Source: Roseateles koreensis (GTDB lineage: Bacteria; Pseudomonadota; Gammaproteobacteria; Burkholderiales; Burkholderiaceae_C). Taken from it: a stretch of 64,000 nucleotides of DNA. The notes beneath the pieces were generated by a model, which saw only the letters and a list, made by a program, of their open reading frames with translations, made no database searches and was not told the origin of the DNA. The stretch is from positions 124,001 through 188,000 of the forward strand of contig NZ_JAQQXS010000009.1 in assembly GCF_028595305.1 (NCBI RefSeq), in the 5' to 3' direction. Made by a program: the position numbers and the translations under genes. This document shows positions 48,076 through 54,881 of the stretch, one piece after another. Each line of letters starts with the position of its first letter. Positions within the stretch are counted from its first letter, which is position 1.

Positions 48076-50502
48076 ATGTCCACGCCCCCCCGCCAACGCC
48101 GCCAGTTCATGCGCCTTCTTCTGCTCCTGCTGTGCACCGCTTGGACCGGCCTCACGGCCCGGGCCCAAGGCCTGCCGCCGCTGCCCGTTTCGCCCACACC
48201 CATCGTGCAGTACGAGTACGACGCTGAAGGACACCCCACGCGCATCATCGTTGCGCCAACCGCGCTCAATCTGAACCTCAGCACCCAACACACCTACGAC
48301 CCCCTGGGGCGACGCATCAGCAGCGCCGACGCCCTGAGCGGCCTCACCCAGCTGGGCTACAACGGCCAAGACCGACTGACCCAGGTGAGCGACCCGCGCC
48401 GCCTGAACACCCAATACCAGCGCGACGGACTCGGCCAAACCCAGGCCCTGCGCAGCCCCGACACCGGTGCGACCCAACTCAGCTATGACGCAGCCGGCCA
48501 CCTCAAAACCCGCCAAGACGCACGCGGCGCCCTGAGCACCTACAGCTATGACGCCCTGGGGCGGCCCCTGCTGCAAACCATCACCCAAGCCGGCAACAGC
48601 CCCCGCCAATTCACCTGGACCTACGACCAAACCGGCGCCAACTACGGCTACGGCATCGGCCGGCTGACCACCGCCACCACACCCGAGGTGAGCAGCAGCT
48701 GGTCCTACGACGCCTGGGGCCGTGTGCGGCAAGAAACCGCCACCTTCACCAGCCCGGCGCGCACACAAACCGTGGGCTACACCTACGACGCAGCCGGTCA
48801 CGTCACCCGCCTGAGCTACCCCTCAGGCCTGCTGATCGACTTTGAGTACAACAACGGCCAACCCGTCAGCATCCAAATGCGCGCGCCGGGCAGCAACACA
48901 ACCACCCCCTTGCTCAGCCAGATCACCCTGCAACCCTTCGGCCCCGCCAAATCCTGGCAATGGCAGATGAGCACCGGGCCGCAGCTGCACGAGCGCTTCT
49001 TCGACGACAGCGGGCGCATGATCCGCCACCCCCTCGGCCCCCTGGTGCGCGACCTGCGCTATGACGAAGCCGACCGCATCAGCAGCTTCCTCCACTACGA
49101 CACCTCCACCGGCGCCCCCACCCCCGCCTTCGACCAACGCTTCAGCTACGACGCCCTGGGCCGCCTCACCGACACCCAACTCAGCAACACCCGCTGGAGC
49201 TTTGCCTACGACGCCAACGGCAACCGCAGCGCCGCCAGCGTGGGCATCAACGCCCGGGCCTACAGTGTGGCCAGCGACAGCAACCGGCTCAACAGCATCA
49301 ACAACCCCTCGCGCGCGCTCAGCTACGATGCCACCGGCAACCGGGTCTCCGACATCGCCACCGGCCTGGGCAGTGCCAGCTCAACCGCCAGCTACAACCA
49401 AGAAGGGCGACTGGCCCGCATGAACCTCCCCGGCATTCAACTGGACATGGCCTACGACGCCCAAGGGCGGCGGGTGCGGCGTGGCATGGCCGACGTGCTG
49501 TCCAGCACGGGCAGCTTCTCGGCCTCATCCGCCACCCCATCAAGCCTGGCGTCGACGGCAACCGCAACAACGACGGCAACCGCAACCGCAACCGCAACCG
49601 CAACAACAACCTCCACCCAAGCCGTGGGCGGCGCCAACCGGCGCTTCACCTACTACGCCTACGATCCACAAGGCCATCTGCTGGGCGAATACGCAGGCAA
49701 TGGCACGGCGCTGTCCGAGTACGTCTGGCTGGGTGACATCCCCGTGGCTGTGATCCAGCCCAATACTGCCAACGCAAGCAACCCACCCAACATCTACTTC
49801 GTCCACACCGACCACCTCGACACCCCCCGGGTGCTGATGGACCGCCAAAACCAATTGCGCTGGCGCTGGATGGCCGAACCCTTCGGCATCACCCCGGCTG
49901 AGAACAGCCCCAGCGGCCTGCCCAGCGTCGACATCTCCCTGCGCCTGCCCGGCCAACAGTTTGACCCCGACACCGGCCTGCACTACAACATGGCCCGGGA
50001 CTATGACCCTACGGTGGGAGGGTATGTGCAGAGTGATCCGATTGGGCTACAAGGCGGCATCAATACGTACGCATATGTCGGCGGGAATCCGGTTAGCCGG
50101 ATGGATCCGTCGGGCTTGCTTGATCGTTTGGTCTTTGACGGCAAATACCTTACTGGTTTCGAGGACATGGGCGTTGAGTTCCGAGTTCCTGCCGTTTCCG
50201 GTCCCTGGGACCTGGGTCGCTTACCGGAGGGCGTCTACAACGGCAGCAATTTGCGCCAGCGAAACGAGAAAGGAAACAAGGCCATGCAGTGCGAGGGCAA
50301 GGGCTGGAGCCTTGACCTTGATCCAGCCTTCAAAACTACCCGAGACCTACTACGCATCCATCCCGATGGGAACGTGCCGGGCACTCAAGGTTGTATTGGC
50401 CCGTCATGTGGCGCGGCTCAACAGACAGTCCATGACGCGCTGCGTAGCTACTTCAACGACGGGTATGGGTCAATTCCTGTCATTGTGAGGTACCCACGAT
50501 GA
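48076..50502 (+). CDS. Exported Rhs-core protein with L,D-transpeptidase-like toxin tip (RhsB)
   Basis: An 808-residue second Rhs protein. It has its own signal peptide (RQFMRLLLLLLCTAWTGLTARAQ), many YD repeats, a Thr/Ala linker encoded by a GCAACC microsatellite, and the Rhs core ending [19 protein letters not shown] (about 651-672). The tip (673-808) has SGPWDLGRLPEGVYNG and IHPDGNVPGTQGCIGPSCG, with H762 and C773, resembling the His...GCI catalytic motif of YkuD/Tlde1-type L,D-transpeptidases that attack or modify peptidoglycan. Domain assignment of the tip is by motif. It follows RhsA without a gap (GTG 48064 is an alternative start) and overlaps the immunity candidate by 4 bases. Confidence 0.75.
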   Translation: MSTPPRQRRQFMRLLLLLLCTAWTGLTARAQGLPPLPVSPTPIVQYEYDAEGHPTRIIVAPTALNLNLSTQHTYDPLGRRISSADALSGLTQLGYNGQDRLTQVSDPRRLNTQYQRDGLGQTQALRSPDTGATQLSYDAAGHLKTRQDARGALSTYSYDALGRPLLQTITQAGNSPRQFTWTYDQTGANYGYGIGRLTTATTPEVSSSWSYDAWGRVRQETATFTSPARTQTVGYTYDAAGHVTRLSYPSGLLIDFEYNNGQPVSIQMRAPGSNTTTPLLSQITLQPFGPAKSWQWQMSTGPQLHERFFDDSGRMIRHPLGPLVRDLRYDEADRISSFLHYDTSTGAPTPAFDQRFSYDALGRLTDTQLSNTRWSFAYDANGNRSAASVGINARAYSVASDSNRLNSINNPSRALSYDATGNRVSDIATGLGSASSTASYNQEGRLARMNLPGIQLDMAYDAQGRRVRRGMADVLSSTGSFSASSATPSSLASTATATTTATATATATATTTSTQAVGGANRRFTYYAYDPQGHLLGEYAGNGTALSEYVWLGDIPVAVIQPNTANASNPPNIYFVHTDHLDTPRVLMDRQNQLRWRWMAEPFGITPAENSPSGLPSVDISLRLPGQQFDPDTGLHYNMARDYDPTVGGYVQSDPIGLQGGINTYAYVGGNPVSRMDPSGLLDRLVFDGKYLTGFEDMGVEFRVPAVSGPWDLGRLPEGVYNGSNLRQRNEKGNKAMQCEGKGWSLDLDPAFKTTRDLLRIHPDGNVPGTQGCIGPSCGAAQQTVHDALRSYFNDGYGSIPVIVRYPR
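49576..49599 (+). repeat. Hexanucleotide microsatellite (GCAACC)4 inside RhsB
   Basis: Four GCAACC units encode a Thr-Ala linker just before the Rhs core. Unit loss or gain would keep the frame and only change linker length. Confidence 0.85.
49763..50069 (+). repeat. Rhs core direct repeat, copy A
   Basis: This 307-base segment in RhsB recurs at 53034-53340 with a single mismatch (C at 50007, T at 53278). It encodes the Rhs core from TANASNPPNIYFV to GGINT. The two copies are offset by 3,271 bases, which puts both in the same reading frame relative to their tips. Confidence 0.95.
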
Positions 50503-51041
50503 AGATCGCTTTGGCGTTTGTCTGCGTCTTGCTGCTTTGGCCGGCTTGGGCGGAGTCTGGTTGCCAGTCGAAGAACGCGGCGCAGGTCATGCAGGTTCTT
50601 GGACGCGGGATAGACCTGAACGAGAGGTTCAAACGTTCGGTGAATGTCGGTAATGAAACCGCCTACAGAGCGCTTCGGAAGCAGAACGAGCAATACGGTG
50701 AGGAAACAGCCTTGCCTTGCGTTCGGAGAGCTGTCGAAATTCTTGACGAGGCGCTCGATGAGCCGTTGCTTCAGAGACTGATGGCGTACGCCATATCCCA
50801 TGAAAACTCGGCCGATGAAACAACGTCTGAGGCTATGGCGACAGTCTTTGCGCGCTATCCGGATGCTGTTTTGGTGGGTGTCGCGTCGTTTGTACCTACT
50901 CGCGCTAGGATTCTGGTGCGAAGCATAGAGTCCGGATGGCCGGGAGTTCGCAAGACCTTGGAGCCTGCGATTCGTGACCAGCGTGATGCGCAGCTGAAAG
51001 CTATGCGAGCTGAGCGAGTCAACAAAGCCAGTGCGAAGTAG
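50499..51041 (+). CDS. Candidate periplasmic immunity protein for the RhsB tip
   Basis: A 180-residue protein with a clear signal peptide ([18 protein letters not shown], cut before ES), then a helical mature domain with two or three Cys. It is not recognised as a known family. Position is the argument: it overlaps the toxin stop by 4 bases (ATGA), as toxin-immunity pairs do, and export matches a toxin that acts on the cell wall. The tail is Lys/Arg-rich. Immunity function is inferred. Confidence 0.6.
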   Translation: MKIALAFVCVLLLWPAWAESGCQSKNAAQVMQVLGRGIDLNERFKRSVNVGNETAYRALRKQNEQYGEETALPCVRRAVEILDEALDEPLLQRLMAYAISHENSADETTSEAMATVFARYPDAVLVGVASFVPTRARILVRSIESGWPGVRKTLEPAIRDQRDAQLKAMRAERVNKASAK

Positions 51042-51526
51042 TGCAGTGGAGAAGCATCCTTAGCGGCATCAACACCTATGCCTATGTGGGGGGGAATCCA
51101 CTGAGCTTTACCGATCCGACTGGATTGCAAGCGGCGGGAGCTGGGGGTGGGGGCTCTGGTCCGTGCTTCGACTTCAACAAGTTTGCAGACCAGGTGGAGC
51201 AAAACCGTTCCAGCACAGCGGCGGATCTGGCTGCGCTTGGAAGTGCTGGTGCGATTGGAACGATGCCCAAGACGCCTGGCGAGCTGAGGGGACTTGGCGT
51301 GCCGACGAGCGAGTTGAATCCCTACACAAGCCAATTGAGCCGTTGGTCGAGTCGGCTTGGCATGCGGGAACTGCGTATGTTCGGTCGTACTGCCGCCGGG
51401 GTTGCGCTCAGTACGGCGGCGACAGCGGCGCTTATCGGTGATGGTTTCTATAACTGGGGGATCATCGGCAAAGCTGCCTGGGATGCGACATCGTCGGGAG
51501 GGAACTGCGGATGTGGTTCAAAGTGA
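51041..51526 (+). CDS. Orphan Rhs tip: core remnant plus hydrophobic toxin domain
   Basis: A 161-residue frame starting with GTG at the stop of the previous gene. It begins with the end of an Rhs core ([21 protein letters not shown], residues 9-29), then a Gly-rich linker and an unrecognised domain with an Arg-rich amphipathic helix and a hydrophobic stretch ([27 protein letters not shown]), ending in a Cys-rich CGCGSK. It lacks the shell and signal peptide, so it is a displaced tip that would need recombination onto a full rhs gene to be delivered. The hydrophobic stretch suggests a membrane-active toxin, but this is a guess. Confidence 0.6.
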   Translation: MQWRSILSGINTYAYVGGNPLSFTDPTGLQAAGAGGGGSGPCFDFNKFADQVEQNRSSTAADLAALGSAGAIGTMPKTPGELRGLGVPTSELNPYTSQLSRWSSRLGMRELRMFGRTAAGVALSTAATAALIGDGFYNWGIIGKAAWDATSSGGNCGCGSK

Positions 51527-51879
51527 AAAAGCCCGCGACGGTAGTCCCGTCGGAAGAGGTCGTTCTCCGATACTCGTTGCAGCATCTGGCCGAGGGTTTC
51601 TGCGTGCCCGAGGCGTCGCTGGCCCTCGATGCTCGCTTCGGGCAAGAGTTGAAGGCGAACCCGGCTTCCGACTTCAAGGCAAACCAATTCGACATCGTTG
51701 ACGGTGACATCAAGGATGTCGCTGATAAACGGCTTCTCAAAGAAATGGCGCAAGGACGGCTGGTCATCCAGACCGTCGGTGACTACTGCGAGCACATGGT
51801 CCGCTGTAGCCGCATCAATCCCGAAGAGGTCGCTCGCGTTCTTCGGCTGCCCGCGACAGGCTTGAACGATAAGGAGTAG
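51511..51879 (+). CDS. Candidate immunity protein for the orphan tip
   Basis: A 122-residue soluble protein without a signal peptide or membrane span, overlapping the orphan tip by 16 bases. Sequence motifs ([49 protein letters not shown]) match nothing I recognise. Its placement and size fit a cognate immunity protein; lack of export suggests the toxin acts in or from the cytoplasm. Confidence 0.5.
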   Translation: MWFKVKKPATVVPSEEVVLRYSLQHLAEGFCVPEASLALDARFGQELKANPASDFKANQFDIVDGDIKDVADKRLLKEMAQGRLVIQTVGDYCEHMVRCSRINPEEVARVLRLPATGLNDKE

Positions 51880-52539
51880 CCATGCCCACGCAATTCAACC
51901 GAGGCCTGCGCCTGGAAGTGCGCCCACTGGTCTGAAGCTGCGGCCCAGGCCTTGGGCGCTGCCAACTCCGATCCCAGCCGCCTAGCCGAGATCGAGGCAG
52001 GGCAGCATAAATTACGCACCCTACGCCATGACCTCGACCCCCGCGACGCTGCGCAAATCGAGTCCCTGATCGCCGAGCACGCGCCGCTGGCGAGGTTGCT
52101 TTATGCCTCCGTGTGAACCCAGCGGTCCGCCTCCGCTGCCCGCCGTAAATCCCCATCGCTGCCGATTCAGTCCGAGCATTGCGGCTCCCCCCGCCAACCC
52201 CTCATGGACTGACACACATTACGCCCGGCACAGCCGAGGCTGTAAAACGATGCCAAGCCCCTGATCCGTCAAGCAAAACTGTCTGGCACACGCCCTGCCA
52301 AACAAGTTCTAAAAAATATAGGGCTTGCGACGCAAGTGTTTGATTCGACGCTCAAAACAGGCATGTGCCAAATGGCACACCCCTGCTATTCCTAACGTCG
52401 AATCTGTGTACTCCAAAATCTGCCTCGCAGCATGCTGGTTGCTGGGCTTGGCGGCATCCCCTGCAGCGCGCAAAATAGCCTGACCAAGGCTTGCGCCCGA
52501 ACGTCGGTGCCGGTCAATCAATCCCGCGCGGAGGTGTCG
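51880..52539. other. Decayed noncoding stretch after the second immunity gene
   Basis: No intact gene is supported. It begins with a short open frame (ATG 51882, 17 codons) after a GGAG site, contains the decayed 132-base module R1 (51985-52116), and then about 400 bases without recognisable coding. Stops occur in all frames. It looks like debris of earlier cassettes. Confidence 0.5.
51985..52116 (+). repeat. Decayed module R1 (3' end of an unknown gene)
   Basis: A 132-base segment, colinear without gaps with 54334-54465 (R2) and related to 54693-54794 (R3). The best frame reads AEIEAGQHKLRTLRHDLDP, then RDAAQIESLIAEHAPLAR, and stops at 52116. All three copies sit after toxin-immunity cassettes, suggesting remnants of one ancestral flanking gene. 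Confidence 0.7.
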
Positions 52540-52959
52540 ATGATGAACGCCCAATCGCCTGTCAAAGCGTCCTGGCTCGCGCTGCACGAAGCGCTGACCG
52601 GAACAGAGGAATCCCTCTCGCAGGTCCCGCAGAGCGAAACACGGGCCGTGCATAAAAGCCTGGATCGCTGGGAGCAAGACCTGAGCCTTTTGCTTAAGCT
52701 ATTGGCTCAAAACCAAGTGCGCCAGGCGCGTGAGCGTGAGTTGCAGGCGTGGTTCGAAGCCACGTTGTGGAGCGTGTTCGCAGGGGGCGTTCTAGGCGGT
52801 GTGCAACAAGGGGCGATGGGACTACAAGCAGCAGAGTTCTGTGTACCAAGATTTCGGGAACTTCAATTTCGGTGCGGCGGGTTATGCCGCTGGCCTTGGC
52901 CCCATTCTTTTGCCGGGTGCTGGGTGGGCACAGTCACGCGCGGCCACGTCAAAGCCTGA
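52540..52959 (+). CDS. Hypothetical protein, probably a truncated remnant
   Basis: A 139-residue frame with a good ribosome site (GAGG, 5 bases before ATG 52540). The first 85 residues read as a helical protein (ASWLALHEALTGTEESLSQ, LDRWEQDLSLLLKLLAQNQ) ending in a hydrophobic TLWSVFAGGVLGG. From about 52795 the same DNA reads as a type-44 toxin fragment in another frame, so the last third is probably nonsense. It may be the 5' end of a disrupted gene. Function unknown. Confidence 0.35.
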   Translation: MMNAQSPVKASWLALHEALTGTEESLSQVPQSETRAVHKSLDRWEQDLSLLLKLLAQNQVRQARERELQAWFEATLWSVFAGGVLGGVQQGAMGLQAAEFCVPRFRELQFRCGGLCRWPWPHSFAGCWVGTVTRGHVKA

Positions 52960-53785
52960 GTGGGGTAGTTGGTACGGCAAAGGTCCATACGGCGATGACC
53001 CGGCCGATCAGGCCATGATTCGTGCGGGCATGGATACTGCCAACGCAAGCAACCCACCCAACATCTACTTCGTCCACACCGACCACCTCGACACCCCCCG
53101 GGTGCTGATGGACCGCCAAAACCAATTGCGCTGGCGCTGGATGGCCGAACCCTTCGGCATCACCCCGGCTGAGAACAGCCCCAGCGGCCTGCCCAGCGTC
53201 GACATCTCCCTGCGCCTGCCCGGCCAACAGTTTGACCCCGACACCGGCCTGCACTACAACATGGCCCGGGACTATGATCCTACGGTGGGAGGGTATGTGC
53301 AGAGTGATCCGATTGGGCTACAAGGCGGCATCAATACGTATGCCTATGTCGGGGGCAACCCGCTGAGCTACGTCGATCCATGGGGGTTGGTCACCTACAA
53401 CGCTCCGCCACCACGGACTGTCCCTGTTGATGGCCAGACCTCTAAGAATTTGGTCTGCGTCGAGACGTGTTTGATGGGTAGAACGGGGAATCTAAGTCTA
53501 GATTTGCTTGTCACCGGAGGTGCGGAGAAGTCGAAACACTCTTCCAATAGCGGCCACTACAAAGGTGAGGCCTGTGATGTTTCGACTTCGAACCCAGTCT
53601 CCCGGGACGATATGAATGGCTGCGCGGCATCTTGTGGCTTCGGCGGAGGGCAGCTCGAGCTCTTCCCGAGTGGTCCGAATCGAAACCATTGGCATCTTCA
53701 ACTAACACCTGGCAACGGCGTGCCAGCTATAGGCCCCGCAAATGACCCCATTCCAATTGTTTATCCTAAGACTAAGAAGAACTAG
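52799..53785 (+). CDS. Chimeric Rhs fragment: type-44 toxin remnant, Rhs core copy, M15-peptidase-like tip
   Basis: One open frame of 328 residues joins three pieces. Residues 1-79 (RWDYKQQSSVYQDFGNFNFG, YGDDPADQAMIRAG) match the start of polymorphic toxin type 44. Residues 80-180 are the Rhs core copy B. The tip, from about residue 190, has GHYKGEACD, matching the SxHxxGxAxD zinc motif of M15 DD-carboxypeptidases and hedgehog-like peptidases, and later NHWHLQL, matching their HxH. This predicts a peptidoglycan hydrolase. The frame lacks a proper start (GTG 52799), signal peptide and shell, so it is an orphan cassette. It overlaps the next gene by 44 bases. Confidence 0.6.
   Translation: MCNKGRWDYKQQSSVYQDFGNFNFGAAGYAAGLGPILLPGAGWAQSRAATSKPEWGSWYGKGPYGDDPADQAMIRAGMDTANASNPPNIYFVHTDHLDTPRVLMDRQNQLRWRWMAEPFGITPAENSPSGLPSVDISLRLPGQQFDPDTGLHYNMARDYDPTVGGYVQSDPIGLQGGINTYAYVGGNPLSYVDPWGLVTYNAPPPRTVPVDGQTSKNLVCVETCLMGRTGNLSLDLLVTGGAEKSKHSSNSGHYKGEACDVSTSNPVSRDDMNGCAASCGFGGGQLELFPSGPNRNHWHLQLTPGNGVPAIGPANDPIPIVYPKTKKN
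53034..53340 (+). repeat. Rhs core direct repeat, copy B
   Basis: Matches 49763-50069 at 306 of 307 positions. It begins abruptly inside the type-44 toxin fragment and ends at the core-tip junction, after which the two copies diverge into different toxins. Confidence 0.95.
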
Positions 53786-54266
53786 GATTGTTGTTGGCTT
53801 CTGCTCCGCACTGGTTTGCAGCGTTGCTATCGGCAAACCAAGACTGGAGCAGCTGGAGCCTGACAGCCCGCTGAGATCCATTCCTGGCGATGCAGTTAAG
53901 GCATTTCGCGATTCGAAGTATTTGTGGATCGAATATTGCCCAGACAACACGTGTGACGTGATTAGAACGAGCGCGAAAGTAGATATTGATGCGTTTGCGA
54001 GCCTCGCGAGTGCCTACTATTTTTACTTCTCTCGTTACGAGTATCTGAAACAGTGGCAGAGCGACGTCGGACTCGGCCATAAGATCGATAAAAAGTTAAT
54101 CTCGCTTGCGCGCCAGGAAGAGTGTTCAGGGCTTGCCGGCAAAGATCTTGCTCGTTGTCGACTTACGGGTTTAGAACGGCAAAGTGGACTGCAGATCTTG
54201 TTCATTCGCTACGACGAGCAATCTCGTAGCAAGTTGCGCATCCCGACAAAAGAGGCCTTGCAGTAG
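53742..54266 (+). CDS. Candidate exported immunity protein for the M15-like tip
   Basis: A 174-residue protein. After a short positively charged start (LRLRRTR) comes a hydrophobic segment (IVVGFCSALVCSVA), read as a signal peptide or anchor, then a mixed domain with CPDNTCDVIRT and later Cys residues. No known family is recognised. It starts 44 bases inside the toxin gene, so translation is coupled. Export agrees with a cell-wall-acting toxin. Immunity function is inferred from position. Confidence 0.55.
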   Translation: MTPFQLFILRLRRTRIVVGFCSALVCSVAIGKPRLEQLEPDSPLRSIPGDAVKAFRDSKYLWIEYCPDNTCDVIRTSAKVDIDAFASLASAYYFYFSRYEYLKQWQSDVGLGHKIDKKLISLARQEECSGLAGKDLARCRLTGLERQSGLQILFIRYDEQSRSKLRIPTKEALQ

Positions 54267-54333
54267 GAGGGGGCACGATTCGGAGCACCCAGGATCTAGC
54301 CGACGCACCGCAAACCCCGATCCCGGCTGCCGG

Positions 54334-54465
54334 GCCGAGATCGAGTCCGAGCAGCGCAAATTGCGGAACCTTCGCCATGACCTCGACCCCCGCGACGCTG
54401 CGCAAATCGAGTCCCAGATCGCCGAGTACGCGCCGCTGGCGAGGCGGTTTTATGCCGCCGCGTGA
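54334..54465 (+). repeat. Decayed module R2
   Basis: Colinear with R1 at an offset of 2,349 bases and mostly identical between 54373 and 54444. It encodes RHDLDPRDAAQIESQIAEYA and ends in a stop at 54463-54465. It lies about 70 bases after the third immunity candidate. Confidence 0.7.
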
Positions 54466-54538
54466 GCTGCGTGGCCAGCGCCTATGAGCCTGTCAGAAGT
54501 TTTGTGTGTGAGGCATAGCATGTCGACAAGGAGCATGA

Positions 54539-54745
54539 ATGCCACGCAAGACAAAAACCACCGCTACCGCGAATCAGGCGGCGCAGCCGCAAATTCAAAT
54601 CCCCGCCGAGTTGCTTGAGCAACTGGTTACAGGGCCGGTGAAGCCGCAGCCCGGGGCGCTCGGCGCTGCTCTGCCTCGATCCCGAGCGTCTGGCCGAGAT
54701 CGAGGCAGAGCCGCGAAAATGGCGTACCTTGCGCGACGACCTTGA
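54539..54745 (+). pseudogene. IS256-family transposase remnant joined to module R3
   Basis: The first 37 codons (MPRKTKTTATANQAAQPQIQ, then IPAELLEQLVTGP) resemble the N-terminus of IS256-type transposases. After about 54650 the sequence departs and becomes module R3 read out of frame; the frame stops at 54745. No inverted repeats or rest of the transposase are present. Confidence 0.4.
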
Positions 54746-54794
54746 TCTCCGTGATGTCGCGTAAATCGAGTTCGTGATCGCCGAGTACGCGCCG
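54693..54794 (+). repeat. Decayed module R3
   Basis: A more diverged relative of R1 and R2 (shared GCCGAGATCGAGGCAG and ATCGCCGAGTACGCGCCG blocks) with an internal TAA. It is the last trace of the Rhs locus before the DUF1501 gene. Confidence 0.55.
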
Positions 54795-54881
54795 CCGATC
54801 TGCCAATTTCGATGGGCTAAAACCGACCGCCCGCTGCCATGAGCGCACTGCGGCGTGCCGCTTCAGAGCCCGACTTCGGCC

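Noticed and set aside
49540-49983. Minus-strand open frame repeated at 52949-53254
   Set aside because: The similarity only reflects the 307-bp Rhs core repeat on the other strand; it is not a gene family.
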